From JBBQNY01 sp038221545 (GTDB lineage: Bacteria; Pseudomonadota; Gammaproteobacteria; Xanthomonadales; Ahniellaceae), in assembly GCA_038221545.1 (NCBI GenBank), contig JBBRIE010000022.1:1-22969 (forward strand): a DNA stretch of 22,969 nucleotides. The letters run 5' to 3'. The position numbers and the translations under genes are program-made. Position 1 is the first letter of the stretch. Every line of letters starts with the position of its first letter. Of the stretch, positions 1 through 8,909 are shown piece after piece. Below the pieces are notes generated by a model that saw only the letters and a program-made list of their open reading frames with translations, was not told the DNA's origin and made no database searches.

Positions 1-257
1 TGGTGGGCGGATTCCACCAGTTCGGCCACTTCGTGAGCGGCGTCGCTTCCCTGCCCCGGGTCGTCATCCTCACCATGCACGACATTTCGCTGCACCCCGA
101 GGAGACCACTGCGGTGCTCACCCCGACAGGAAGGCTGGTGCTCGAGGGAACGGTCAAAACCTATCGGTATCAGGATCCTGAAGAGGCGGCGGCGGCGGCT
201 GCCGCGTCCGATCTTCCGGCAGGTGCAACCCCTGCTCCCGCACCGGGGGGGCTCTGA
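1..257 (+). CDS. pilO: Type IV pilus inner-membrane assembly protein PilO, C-terminal part
   Basis: Only the last ~84 codons are inside the window; the reading frame is open from base 3 and the 5' end lies outside. The visible residues (GGFHQFGHFVSGVASLPRVV, then a beta-rich stretch) match the C-terminal globular domain of PilO, which pairs with PilN and binds PilP in the periplasm to form the alignment subcomplex of the type IV pilus machine. The identity is supported by the pilP and pilQ genes that follow, with only two bases between this stop and the pilP start. The tail is low-complexity: a run of alanines encoded by GCG/GCC repeats, then a Pro/Ala/Gly-rich end. PilO is known to be anchored in the inner membrane by one N-terminal helix, which cannot be seen here. 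Confidence 0.9.
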   Translation, partial: VGGFHQFGHFVSGVASLPRVVILTMHDISLHPEETTAVLTPTGRLVLEGTVKTYRYQDPEEAAAAAAASDLPAGATPAPAPGGL

Positions 258-259
258 GC

Positions 260-781
260 ATGCGCATTCGCAGCGAGGCACTCAGGTGGCTGGCGCTCGG
301 CACGTTTTCGGTCGTGATGCTGGGCTGTAGCCGGGGGACGGATGATCTCGTGGCCAAGGTCGAGGCGATCAAGCAGGAACGCGGCGAACCGCTGGATCCG
401 ATTCCGGTCATGCAGACCTTCGAGAGCTTCCGTTACGCGGCCGACAACCTGCGCGACCCGTTCACGCCCAGCGCGGACGAGGAGGATGCGGGAGGGGCAG
501 GCCCGAGACCCGACCCGAACCGCGCGCGCGAGACACTTGAATCATTTCCTCTAGACACACTGGACATGGTCGGCACGATCGGGATCGGCAAGTCCCTCAA
601 GGCGTTGATCAAGGACCCGGATGGCGTCGTGCATCAGGTCCATGCGGGGAAGTATCTCGGACAGAACTACGGCCAGGCCATCCAGGTCTTCGAGGACAGG
701 GTGGAACTGGTCGAACTCATCTCGAACGGGTCGGGTGGCTGGACGGAACGCCCCGCTTCGATCGCGCTGGATCAAGAGTAG
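260..781 (+). CDS. pilP: Type IV pilus assembly lipoprotein PilP
   Basis: The product is 173 residues, the usual PilP size. It begins with a short basic segment, a hydrophobic stretch and the lipobox VMLGC, giving a lipidated Cys23. Next comes a disordered linker with the conserved FRYAADNLRDPFTP segment, which in known PilP proteins contacts PilN/PilO. From about residue 95 a C-terminal beta domain follows (PLDTLDMVGTIG, then VHAGKYLGQNYGQ), which in the family binds the N0 domain of the PilQ secretin and so joins the inner and outer membrane parts of the pilus machine. The gene starts two bases after pilO and ends 17 bases before pilQ, so it is translated as part of the same operon. The call rests on sequence character and context and is firm. 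Confidence 0.95.
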   Translation: MRIRSEALRWLALGTFSVVMLGCSRGTDDLVAKVEAIKQERGEPLDPIPVMQTFESFRYAADNLRDPFTPSADEEDAGGAGPRPDPNRARETLESFPLDTLDMVGTIGIGKSLKALIKDPDGVVHQVHAGKYLGQNYGQAIQVFEDRVELVELISNGSGGWTERPASIALDQE

Positions 782-798
782 GCGTTGGGGACCACGAC

Positions 799-3063
799 AT
801 GAGCAACTCAAGACTGCGCACAAAGGTGAACGGCATGATCAGTCGCGGGAACTTGCAACGCCGCTTCGTTGCGGCAACGGTTTGGATGTCACTCACCGCT
901 GTCGCCCTTCCGGCGATGGCCCAGAATGCGCTCGAGGCAATCCGCTCGGCGCCCGGCCCCGGCGGCCGCACCGAGATCATTCTCGACATGGCGGTGGCGC
1001 CGACCACCCCGAAACTCTTCACGATCGGACAGCCTCCACGGATCGCACTCGACCTGCCCGGCACGCGCAACGCGCTGGTGGAGCGCCGGGTGAACATCGG
1101 CCTCGGCGCCGCAGAAGCGGTCACGGCGGTGGAAGCCGGAGGACGAACCCGCGTGATCGTGGAGCTTGATCGCATGGTCGGGTACACGACGCGGATCGAA
1201 GGCGACAAGCTGATCCTGAGCCTTGACGGGGGTGCCACCACGGTCGGACAGATCGCGGTGATGGCCGCGAACGACCCGACCAAGGCCGTCAACTTCAGTC
1301 AGAACCTGGTCTCCAATCTCGACTTCCGACGCGGCAGCGAGGGCGAGGGCCGCGTCATCATCCGGTTCAACAACCAGAGTGCTTCGGCCAACGTTCGCCG
1401 CGAAGGCGACAAGCTGTTGATCGACCTGCCCGGCATCGGCCTCGGCGCGGATGTGCCGAAGCAGCTCGACGTGACCGACTTCGCCACGCCGGTCGAGGGA
1501 CTGGCAGCGCGCGCCACGGGTGGCGGCAGCCGCATCGAGGTGGACACCAACGGCAACTTCGAACACCTCGCCTATCAGACGGGTGGCGAGTACATCGTCG
1601 AGTTCACAACGCCAAAGGTCGTCTCCGAGGCACGCCGGGCGCTCGAGGCGCCGGTCTATTCCGGCCAGCGCGTGACCTTCAACTTCCAGGACATCCCGGT
1701 GCGCTCGGTCCTGCAGTTGATCGCCGACGTGTCCGATCTCAACATCGTGGTGGCGGATACCGTGCAGGGAAATGTCACGCTGCGGCTCGACAATGTGCCA
1801 TGGGACCAGGCGCTTGACATCGTGATGAACGCGAAGGGTCTCGACAAACGGCAGTCGGGCAACGTGATCTGGGTCGCGCCCCAGGCCGAGATCACCACGC
1901 GCGAAACCCAGCAGGCGGAAGCGCGTGCCCGCCTGGACGACAACGCGCCGCTGGTTTCCGAATACATCCAGGTCAATTACGGCAAGGCCAAGGACATCGC
2001 GGAACTGCTGACGTCGGAATCGCTGAGGAGCGAGGGGTCAGGTACGGGCTCCGCGGCGGCAAGCAATCCATCGTCCGGGTTCCTCTCGCAGCGGGGCAGC
2101 GTGACGTTCGACGAACGCACTAACGTTCTGCTGGTCAACGACACCCCGCCCAAGATCAACGAGATACGCGAACTGGTTGCGCGCCTCGATCGGCCGGTCG
2201 ACCAGGTGCTCATCGAGTCCAGGATCGTGATCGCCACCGAGACGTTCGGCCGTGAGATCGGCGCCCGCTTCGGCATCTCGGGAGGCTACGAGGACCGCGA
2301 CGGCAACATCATCACGACCGGCGGCAATTCGGCCGTCACGGACCGGATGAACAACATCGCCCTCAACAACCGCTTCGGGGGTCGGACCACGGGACTGCCG
2401 GTGGCATCGCCGGACCCGATCATCGGCAACGGGGTGCTGGTACCGAACCTGTCCGATCGCCTCAACGTCAACCTGCCGGTTACCAATCCCGCGGGCAGCC
2501 TGGCCCTTGCGGTACTCGGTGCCGATTACCTGCTCGACCTCGAACTCTCTGCGCTTGAGACTGAAGGTCGCGGTGAAGTCGTCTCCAACCCTCGCGTGAT
2601 CACGGCCAACCAGCGTGAAGCGGTCATCCGCCAGGGCGACGAGGTCGGCTATGTGACCATCTCACCCCAGTCCGGCGGCGGCTCCATCCCGATTCCCAAC
2701 GTGCAGTTCAAGGAAGTCCTGCTGGAACTCAAGGTGACCCCGACCATCACGCAGGACCAGCGCGTGTTCCTCAACATGAACGTGAAGAAGGACGAGGTCT
2801 CCGGATTCGTGAGCACTTCGATTGGCGACGTGCCCCAGATCCAGAAGCGTGAATTGAACACGGCCGTGCTGGTCGACAACGGCCAAACAGTGGTTCTGGG
2901 CGGAGTCTACGAGTTCAGCAAGCGCGAGGACCTGCAGAAGGTGCCCTTCCTGGGCGACATTCCCGGTCTCGGCGCCCTGTTCCGCAACAAGAACCGCACC
3001 AGCGAGAAAGCGGAATTGCTGATCTTCGTCACACCCAAGATCCTCGCGCAGAGCCTACGCTAG
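799..3063 (+). CDS. pilQ: Type IV pilus secretin PilQ
   Basis: The 754-residue product is the outer-membrane secretin through which the type IV pilus is extruded. A signal peptide ends near ALPAMA/QN. Two AMIN domains (about residues 42-140 and 165-275) follow, which in the family bind peptidoglycan. After them come an STN/N0 domain (about 288-370), an N1/NolW-type domain (about 384-475) and the secretin pore domain (about 480-752) with the characteristic VPFLGDIPGLGALFR segment and a terminal LLIFVTPKIL. Two starts are possible: ATG at 799, preceded by GGGGA, or ATG at 835, preceded by AAGGTGA at a better spacing. The later start gives a more ordinary signal peptide. Length and domain order match PilQ of Gammaproteobacteria. 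It is the last clear pil gene of the operon. Confidence 0.97.
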   Translation: MSNSRLRTKVNGMISRGNLQRRFVAATVWMSLTAVALPAMAQNALEAIRSAPGPGGRTEIILDMAVAPTTPKLFTIGQPPRIALDLPGTRNALVERRVNIGLGAAEAVTAVEAGGRTRVIVELDRMVGYTTRIEGDKLILSLDGGATTVGQIAVMAANDPTKAVNFSQNLVSNLDFRRGSEGEGRVIIRFNNQSASANVRREGDKLLIDLPGIGLGADVPKQLDVTDFATPVEGLAARATGGGSRIEVDTNGNFEHLAYQTGGEYIVEFTTPKVVSEARRALEAPVYSGQRVTFNFQDIPVRSVLQLIADVSDLNIVVADTVQGNVTLRLDNVPWDQALDIVMNAKGLDKRQSGNVIWVAPQAEITTRETQQAEARARLDDNAPLVSEYIQVNYGKAKDIAELLTSESLRSEGSGTGSAAASNPSSGFLSQRGSVTFDERTNVLLVNDTPPKINEIRELVARLDRPVDQVLIESRIVIATETFGREIGARFGISGGYEDRDGNIITTGGNSAVTDRMNNIALNNRFGGRTTGLPVASPDPIIGNGVLVPNLSDRLNVNLPVTNPAGSLALAVLGADYLLDLELSALETEGRGEVVSNPRVITANQREAVIRQGDEVGYVTISPQSGGGSIPIPNVQFKEVLLELKVTPTITQDQRVFLNMNVKKDEVSGFVSTSIGDVPQIQKRELNTAVLVDNGQTVVLGGVYEFSKREDLQKVPFLGDIPGLGALFRNKNRTSEKAELLIFVTPKILAQSLR

Positions 3064-3132
3064 CCCCCGGCCAGCGACGTCCTCACCGCCCTTTACTTCG
3101 AGCCGCCCGAACAGATGTCTGGAGAACGTTGA

Positions 3133-5733
3133 ATGAAAGCCCTTATCCAAATCCTGATCGGCCTGCTGGCGGCCACGTTGCTCGCCGCATGCGGCGGCGG
3201 TGGCGGCGGCGGTTCCAACGAGGGTGGAAGTTTCACACCGTCCGAACTCCGCGTGACGTTCGAGCCGACGCCAGCCACGGCTACGCCGAGTTCCGTGATC
3301 CCCATCGCCGTTCGCGTTGTGAACAACAACGGCGTGGCGGTTGCCGACGGCACCTCGGTGTCGCTGTCGGTGACGCCTTCCGACCTGGCCCTCGTTTCTT
3401 CGTTCATTTCCCAGAGCCCGGGTGGTACGACGCCGGTTAGTGCATCGGTCACCACCACGACGCGCGGAGGCGTCGCGCAATTCCGCCTGCACACGCGCGG
3501 TGTCGGCACGGTCACGTTGCGGGCAACCGCGACCGCCAGCGGCGCGGGCTCGTCGACGGCGACGCTCAACTTCAACATCGTCGCGGGTCCGGGCACCGAC
3601 CAGCGACTGACACTGCTGACGCAAAACAGCACCCTGCCGGTCAACCCGGGCGTGCCGTTCTTCATCGGCTCCCCCTACATCAGCAACACCACAATCACCT
3701 TCCGCCGACTGGACGGCACGCTGATCCAGCAGCCGGACGGTGTCGTGGTCGCGATTGCACCCGGTTCCGTGGGTTTCTGCGCGTTCTCGACACTGGACGA
3801 TCCCACGACCACTGAAATCAACGAATCGACCATTGCGATCGGAAGCGGTCCTGTCGACGTCAATGCCGGTATCGCCTTCATCTACGTCTGGTCGTTCAAC
3901 CAGCCCGGAACCTGCAACATCGTGGTGACGGGGCAGGATCCGCAAACCGGCGAGACGGTCTCTGTGACCCAGACATTCACCATCGTGGGTGGCATCGCGA
4001 ACGTGCCGACCCAGGTGTTCATCGCCGCGCCCACCGATCCGCTCTACGTGCAGGGCTCGGGCGGCGTAGACTCGATCCCGCTGGTGGCAAACCTGCTCGA
4101 TGGCAACAATCCCGCGCGCCCGGTGCCCAATCCGCCGGCCGGCACCAACAATGCCCGCGTCGAGATCGTCACCGGTCCCGGTGGCGGAGAGCGCGTGACG
4201 GGTGTCAATGCCGCGGGCACCACCGTCAGCGGCACCGCGATCAACCTGCGCAGCACGGGCGGCATCGTCACCTTCAACCTGATCTCCGGCAACCGGGTCG
4301 GCCCCGTCGTTATCCGCGTGACCGCCGATCGATTTGACAACAACGTCGACAACGGCATCCAGGATCCGGTGGTCGCGACGCGCACGGTGATCATTTCCGA
4401 CGGTCGACTGTTCGACCTCGACATCGCCAACCGCAATGCCATCATCATCGACAACATCGGTGGCGACCCGACCAACCCGAACCCGATCTACACGGTGACG
4501 ATCACCGCCATCGCGACCGACCGCGACGGCAACCCGGTCATCCCCGGCACGCAGATCGATTTCGGCCTGATCGACACGCCGCTCAATGGAACGTCGTTCG
4601 TGATCTCCGGCAACGACGGCAATCCGCAGGAAGGCGGCACGCAATTCACCGCACCCACGGGCAACTTCTCCCTTGCCGGGCCCAACGACACCATCGTGGT
4701 GTTCGGCGAGGAAATCCCGGGCCAGCGCGACATGGAAGCGGCGCGCACGATCCAGCAGATCACCAGCATCAACAGCCTGCTGGTGATCCGCCCGTTCAAC
4801 CGCAACGACACCACTGGCTCCATCGTCGACGGCGGGCCGATCTTCCCTTACGTGATCGGGCGCGCAGCCGACGGCAACATCACCAACAGCGCGATCACAG
4901 ACGAGAACGGTATCGCCAGGGCCACCCTGCGGTATTCGCAGGCGCAACTCGGCAAGCCGGTCATCGTCTGGGCCCAGGGCAGCGGTTTCGCGGCCAATGG
5001 CACTCCCAACCTTGTGGCTGACGTGGAGCGCCTGACATTCGCGGGCGCAGGCCCCGCCACGCTGACCGCCAATCCCTCGAGTGTCGTCGCGAACTCCACG
5101 ACCTCCGTGCTCCTGTGCCTCAAGGACAGCAACATGAGGGGCGTGCCCAACGCGATCATCACCTTCACCTCGACCGCGCCTGCGAACGGCCAGGTGCGCG
5201 TTGATGGGCAGGCGACCCCGGGTACCGTAGCCTCGCCGACGGGAGCGAACGGCTGCACCACCACGTCGGTGAGCAGTACCAACATCTCGAACCAGGGCGC
5301 GACGATCACCTTCACGTCGGGTGGCGCATCCACCGACGTCGTGATCTCTCCGGAGGGCAGCCTGTCGCTCTCGGTGACGCCAAGCAGCTTCCTCGTGCCT
5401 GCGGGTCGCTCCTCCAACTTCGCGACGGTCTCGCTGCGTAACGGAACCGGGGCACCGATCAGCGGCGCCGCGGTCGACGTCGTCTGTACCAGCACCGGTG
5501 GTTCGCTCAGCGCAACGGGCGGCACTACCGACGCAGCCGGCCAGTTCTTCACCACCATCACGTCGGACGGATTCGTGGTCGATGACGATGCCGATCCTCT
5601 GACCCCCCCGACGACGGAGTCCGGCACCTGCATTTACCGTGTGGTGAGCAACCCGACAGTCACGTTCACGGTCAATGTGCGGGGCACGATCGGATGCACG
5701 GGGATCAGCCCGCCACCGCCCGGCTGCCCGTAG
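3133..5733 (+). CDS. Large Ig-like (Big-type) repeat surface lipoprotein
   Basis: The product is 866 residues. The N-terminus is a lipoprotein signal with lipobox LAAC (Cys20), followed by a run of seven glycines and a Gly/Ser/Asn linker, a common flexible tether in large surface lipoproteins. Gly at +2 is compatible with outer-membrane sorting. The rest is Thr/Val/Asn/Gly-rich beta sequence with recognisable invasin/intimin-like Ig modules (for example residues 40-135, about 640-745 and about 745-855). After the lipidated Cys there are only eight cysteines: 216/261, 662/708, 785/833 and 855/865. Three pairs are spaced 45-48 residues apart, suggesting one disulfide per Ig domain. GGAG lies eight bases before the ATG, and the gene begins 69 bases after pilQ with no terminator between, so co-transcription is likely. 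An adhesin or pilus-associated role is inference. Confidence 0.85.
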   Translation: MKALIQILIGLLAATLLAACGGGGGGGSNEGGSFTPSELRVTFEPTPATATPSSVIPIAVRVVNNNGVAVADGTSVSLSVTPSDLALVSSFISQSPGGTTPVSASVTTTTRGGVAQFRLHTRGVGTVTLRATATASGAGSSTATLNFNIVAGPGTDQRLTLLTQNSTLPVNPGVPFFIGSPYISNTTITFRRLDGTLIQQPDGVVVAIAPGSVGFCAFSTLDDPTTTEINESTIAIGSGPVDVNAGIAFIYVWSFNQPGTCNIVVTGQDPQTGETVSVTQTFTIVGGIANVPTQVFIAAPTDPLYVQGSGGVDSIPLVANLLDGNNPARPVPNPPAGTNNARVEIVTGPGGGERVTGVNAAGTTVSGTAINLRSTGGIVTFNLISGNRVGPVVIRVTADRFDNNVDNGIQDPVVATRTVIISDGRLFDLDIANRNAIIIDNIGGDPTNPNPIYTVTITAIATDRDGNPVIPGTQIDFGLIDTPLNGTSFVISGNDGNPQEGGTQFTAPTGNFSLAGPNDTIVVFGEEIPGQRDMEAARTIQQITSINSLLVIRPFNRNDTTGSIVDGGPIFPYVIGRAADGNITNSAITDENGIARATLRYSQAQLGKPVIVWAQGSGFAANGTPNLVADVERLTFAGAGPATLTANPSSVVANSTTSVLLCLKDSNMRGVPNAIITFTSTAPANGQVRVDGQATPGTVASPTGANGCTTTSVSSTNISNQGATITFTSGGASTDVVISPEGSLSLSVTPSSFLVPAGRSSNFATVSLRNGTGAPISGAAVDVVCTSTGGSLSATGGTTDAAGQFFTTITSDGFVVDDDADPLTPPTTESGTCIYRVVSNPTVTFTVNVRGTIGCTGISPPPPGCP

Positions 5734-5757
5734 GCACGGACGCGTTGCGTATGTAGA

Positions 5758-5785
5758 AAGAAGGGCCGGGCAACCGGCCCTTCTT
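5758..5785 (+). terminator. Strong stem-loop terminator after the pil/Ig-lipoprotein operon
   Basis: A perfect 12-bp stem (AAGAAGGGCCGG paired with CCGGCCCTTCTT) is closed by a GCAA tetraloop, a stable GNRA type. It starts 25 bases after the stop of the Ig-like lipoprotein gene. The 3' arm is pyrimidine-rich and is followed by CATTT. The A-rich 5' arm and T-rich 3' arm suggest it can work in both directions. It marks the end of the transcription unit that includes pilO, pilP and pilQ. Confidence 0.88.
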
Positions 5786-5925
5786 CATTTCCGGTTGTCA
5801 CCTTTGGCAGCCAATTTACGTATCCACCAGAGAGGGCGCCTCCACGGCGCTGTAGAGGCTTCATCCGGGTGGGCGGCTGAAAAGTGGGACAGTTGCTCGT
5901 TGACCGGGATCCGTCCCCCTCCCTT

Positions 5926-5946
5926 GATCGAGCGGCACGCTCGATC
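5926..5946. promoter_or_regulatory. Perfect 9-bp inverted repeat upstream of the EAL gene
   Basis: GATCGAGCG, a GCA spacer and CGCTCGATC form an exact palindrome 97 bases before the proposed start at 6043. No T-run follows it, so it is unlikely to be an intrinsic terminator. A weak promoter-like pair, TTGACC (5900-5905) and CTTGAT (5923-5928) with 17-bp spacing, would place the palindrome across the -10 region, as expected of an operator. The promoter match is poor (-10 matches 3 of 6), so the regulatory role is inference. The remaining gene-free sequence from 5786 to 6042 shows nothing else I can support. Confidence 0.35.
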
Positions 5947-6042
5947 GGAGCCGAGCGCCGAGGGCACCCGCATTCCGATGGCGGGGTCGCGGGTAGCGGG
6001 GTAGCATCGGTCGGGCACAAGGCGGGGCGGGCGACAGGTGCG

Positions 6043-7251
6043 ATGACATCAGCGACAGTGTCCTTTGCTGCAGGCGAAATCATCTTTCGCGAAGGCGACG
6101 CGCCCACGACCGCATTCCTGGTGGAGAGCGGCGCGACCGAGATCTTCCGCGGATCGCCCGAGGCGCCGCAGACTCTTGGCCAACTGGGCCCTGGCGACCT
6201 GCTCGGCGAGATGGCTGTGATCGACGACTCGCCGCGCTCGGCCAGTGCGCGCGCCGCCTCCGATTGCGTACTCACCGTCATCGATCATTTCCAGCTGCGT
6301 GAGCGGCTGGAGAACGCTGATCCCATCGTGCGTGCGCTGCTCCTCGCCCAGTTGCGGCGCTATCGCAACGTGTTGAGCGGATTGGACCGCCGCGCCGTAT
6401 TGCGTTCGCGCGCAGTGCCCCGCACGCCAGGCAAGCTCGACGCGCTGCTAGCGCCCGCGGCCGGCAAGATCCGCCTCGAGAGCCAGCTCATGGAAGCGAT
6501 TGACCACCAGACGCTTGCCTTGCAGTACCAGCCGATCGTCGGGCTTGTCGACAACGAGGTGCGCGGCTACGAGGCGCTGGTACGCTGGCACCATCCCGAG
6601 CGCGGCATCATTTCACCGGCGGAGTTCATCCAGCTCGCGGAAGAGACGGAGCTCATCCTCCCGGTGGGCCGCTACGTGCTCGACCACGGCTGCAGCGCGC
6701 TTGCAAAACTAGCGAAGTGCGGGCGGTCGGACCTGCACATCGCCATCAACACCTCCGCGCGCCAGTTGCTCGACGACAAGTTCCTTGCCGAGATCGAGTC
6801 TGCGCTGAAGCACCACGCGGTGCCTCCGCGCGCCCTCCACGTGGAAATCACCGAAAGCCTCATCCTCGATCTCGACTCTGTCAAGCGCTTCATGAACGGC
6901 TGTCGCGAGATCGGCGTCGACGTGCTGCTCGACGATTTCGGTACCGGTTACTCGAATCTGGGTCATGTGCATACGCTGACGTTCGACACGATCAAGCTAG
7001 ACCAGGGATTCTCGCGGCAGGCGCTTGGTTCGACCCGCTGCCTTTCGGTATGCAAGGCGATCATCGATCTCAGCCGCGCTCTCGACGCCGAAATCGTCGT
7101 CGAGGGGATCGAGACCGAGGCGCAGCGCGACCTGTTCCGCGACCTGGGGTGCGAGTACGGGCAGGGCTGGTACTTCGGCAAGCCACTGGACGTCGGGACC
7201 ATGCTGGCAAGCCACGGTTACGTCGAGGATTCTCCGCCCGCGACCGCGTGA
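6043..7251 (+). CDS. Cyclic-nucleotide-binding domain/EAL domain c-di-GMP phosphodiesterase
   Basis: The 402-residue product has two parts. Residues 5-110 form a cNMP-binding (CRP/PKA-type) domain: FAAGEIIFREGD opens it, and the phosphate-binding cassette GEMAVIDDSPRSASA keeps the Glu and Arg that hold cAMP or cGMP. After a linker, residues 145-390 form an EAL domain. It keeps the signature EALVRW (E177), the Asn of INTSAR, the Glu of EITES, the DDFGTGYSN loop, the Lys of IKLD and the Glu of VEGIE, so an active c-di-GMP phosphodiesterase is expected. No membrane segment or GGDEF domain is present. ATG 6043 is chosen because the cNMP domain begins directly after it and upstream codons look non-coding; its ribosome site is weak (ACAGG). 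The gene stands alone after a terminator. Which cyclic nucleotide it senses is unknown. Confidence 0.92.
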   Translation: MTSATVSFAAGEIIFREGDAPTTAFLVESGATEIFRGSPEAPQTLGQLGPGDLLGEMAVIDDSPRSASARAASDCVLTVIDHFQLRERLENADPIVRALLLAQLRRYRNVLSGLDRRAVLRSRAVPRTPGKLDALLAPAAGKIRLESQLMEAIDHQTLALQYQPIVGLVDNEVRGYEALVRWHHPERGIISPAEFIQLAEETELILPVGRYVLDHGCSALAKLAKCGRSDLHIAINTSARQLLDDKFLAEIESALKHHAVPPRALHVEITESLILDLDSVKRFMNGCREIGVDVLLDDFGTGYSNLGHVHTLTFDTIKLDQGFSRQALGSTRCLSVCKAIIDLSRALDAEIVVEGIETEAQRDLFRDLGCEYGQGWYFGKPLDVGTMLASHGYVEDSPPATA

Positions 7252-7357
7252 GTACCGTTTCACCGCGCGTGATGCCGCCCCCACTTTCGATTTGCTGCGT
7301 CCACTCCACTAGACTCGCCCGCAGCGCGCTGCCCGCCCCGTGGCGCAGGAAGATACC

Positions 7358-8899
7358 GTGACTGCAGCGGCCAGCGCCTCCCTCGTCGATGCCATCGCGC
7401 GCTTCCGCATCGCCGACGCTGGCATCGACGAACTCATCTCCAGTGCGATGCAGCCGTTCGCCGACTTGGTGTCCGCTGCCGTGTTCGCCACGATCCCGAT
7501 GTTCGGCCATCCGGTGCCGTGGATCCTCTTCTGGCTGATCGCGATCGCGCTGTTCTGCACGTTCTACTTCCGCTTCATCAACGTGCGCGGTCTGGCGCAG
7601 GGCTTCCGCATCATCCGCGGCGATTACGCAGAGGCGTCGCACGCCGGCGACACCACACATTTTCAGGCACTCGCCACCGCGCTGTCGGGAACCATCGGTC
7701 TCGGCAACATCGCGGGCGTCGCGGTCGCGATCACGCTCGGCGGGCCAGGCGCGACGTTCTGGATGATCGTCGCGGCGCTGTTCGGCATGGGCGCGAAGTT
7801 CTGCGAGTGCACGCTGGCGGTCAAGTTCCGGCGCGAACACGCGGATGGATCCGTATCGGGCGGTCCCATGCACTACCTCCGCCACGGCATCGCCGCCGAG
7901 TATCCGCGGCTCGCTCCGCTCGGCGCAGTACTGGCGTTCGTGTTCGCGGTGTTCTGCATCTTCGGCTCGATCGGCGCGGGCAACCTGTTCCAGGCGAACG
8001 CCGCATACCAGCAGATCCTCTACATCACCGGCGGTGACCAGAGCTGGCTCTCCGGGCGCGCCTGGGTGTTCGGGGTGATCGTCGCGGTGCTCGTCGGCCT
8101 CGTCGTCATCGGGGGGATCAAGCGCATCGCCAAGGTCACGGAAAAGCTGGTGCCGATCATGGGCGTGCTCTACCTGCTCGCTGGCTTCGCGGTGCTGGCG
8201 GTCAACTTCGACAAGATCCCGGCCGCGATCTCCAGCATTTTCTGGGGCGCGTTCTCTCCCCAGGGCATCGCAGGTGGAGCCGTCGGCGTCATGCTCACCG
8301 GCTTCCGGCGAGCGGCTTTCTCAAACGAAGCAGGCATCGGCAGCGCGCCGATCGCGCACGCCAGCGTGCGCACCGGCGAGCCACTGACCGAGGGACTGGT
8401 ATCGCTCTGGGAGCCGCTGATCGACACGGTCATCATCTGCACCATGACCGCCCTGGTGATCGTGGTCGCGCAGAACTCGCTGCTCGACCCCGCGGCGGAA
8501 GGCGTGGTGCTCACCTCGCAGGCATTCGGCACGGTGCTGCCGTGGTTCCCCTACGTGCTCAGCGTTTTCGTGTTCCTGTTTGCCTATTCGACCATGATCG
8601 CGTACTGCTATTACGGCACCAAGGCGACGACGTACCTGCTTGGCGAAAGACCGGGTGTAGAGCTTGGCTTCAAGCTGTTCTTCTGCGCGATCACCGTGGT
8701 GGGCGTGACCATGGATTTCAGCAAGCTCGTCGATTTCTCCGACGCCACCTACTTCATGATGGCCGTACCCAACGTGATCGGCCTCTACCTGCTCGCGCCG
8801 GTGGTCAAGCGCGAGATGGATTCGTACTTCGCGCGACTCGCGCGTGGCGAGATCCGGTCGACGCGCGGCATTCCCGAACACCTGGTGGGTTCCCCGTAA
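7358..8899 (+). CDS. AGCS-family sodium:alanine/glycine symporter
   Basis: The product is 513 residues with about ten hydrophobic membrane spans. It carries AGCS (SSS-independent alanine or glycine:cation symporter) signatures: GTIGLGNIAGVAVAITLGGP near residue 110, GSIGAGNLFQAN, and FSNEAGIGSAPIAHA near residue 320. These transporters import alanine or glycine with sodium or protons across the inner membrane. GTG 7358 is preferred because AGGAAG lies about five bases upstream; an in-frame GTG at 7340 would add six residues without a ribosome site. It is followed after only 10 bases by a second, unrelated amino-acid/dicarboxylate carrier, suggesting a two-gene uptake operon. The exact substrate is inferred from the family. 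Confidence 0.92.
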   Translation: MTAAASASLVDAIARFRIADAGIDELISSAMQPFADLVSAAVFATIPMFGHPVPWILFWLIAIALFCTFYFRFINVRGLAQGFRIIRGDYAEASHAGDTTHFQALATALSGTIGLGNIAGVAVAITLGGPGATFWMIVAALFGMGAKFCECTLAVKFRREHADGSVSGGPMHYLRHGIAAEYPRLAPLGAVLAFVFAVFCIFGSIGAGNLFQANAAYQQILYITGGDQSWLSGRAWVFGVIVAVLVGLVVIGGIKRIAKVTEKLVPIMGVLYLLAGFAVLAVNFDKIPAAISSIFWGAFSPQGIAGGAVGVMLTGFRRAAFSNEAGIGSAPIAHASVRTGEPLTEGLVSLWEPLIDTVIICTMTALVIVVAQNSLLDPAAEGVVLTSQAFGTVLPWFPYVLSVFVFLFAYSTMIAYCYYGTKATTYLLGERPGVELGFKLFFCAITVVGVTMDFSKLVDFSDATYFMMAVPNVIGLYLLAPVVKREMDSYFARLARGEIRSTRGIPEHLVGSP

Positions 8900-8909
8900 G
8901 GAGCACGCA

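Noticed and set aside
185..208. GCG/GCC repeat in pilO as a phase-variation tract
   Set aside because: A triplet repeat keeps the frame and only changes alanine number, so it is not a switch.
3055..4947. A 630-residue minus-strand open frame opposite the Ig-like lipoprotein gene
   Set aside because: It is rich in Arg, Asp, Val and His in the manner of antisense GC-rich DNA, has no ribosome site and covers a clearly coding plus-strand gene.
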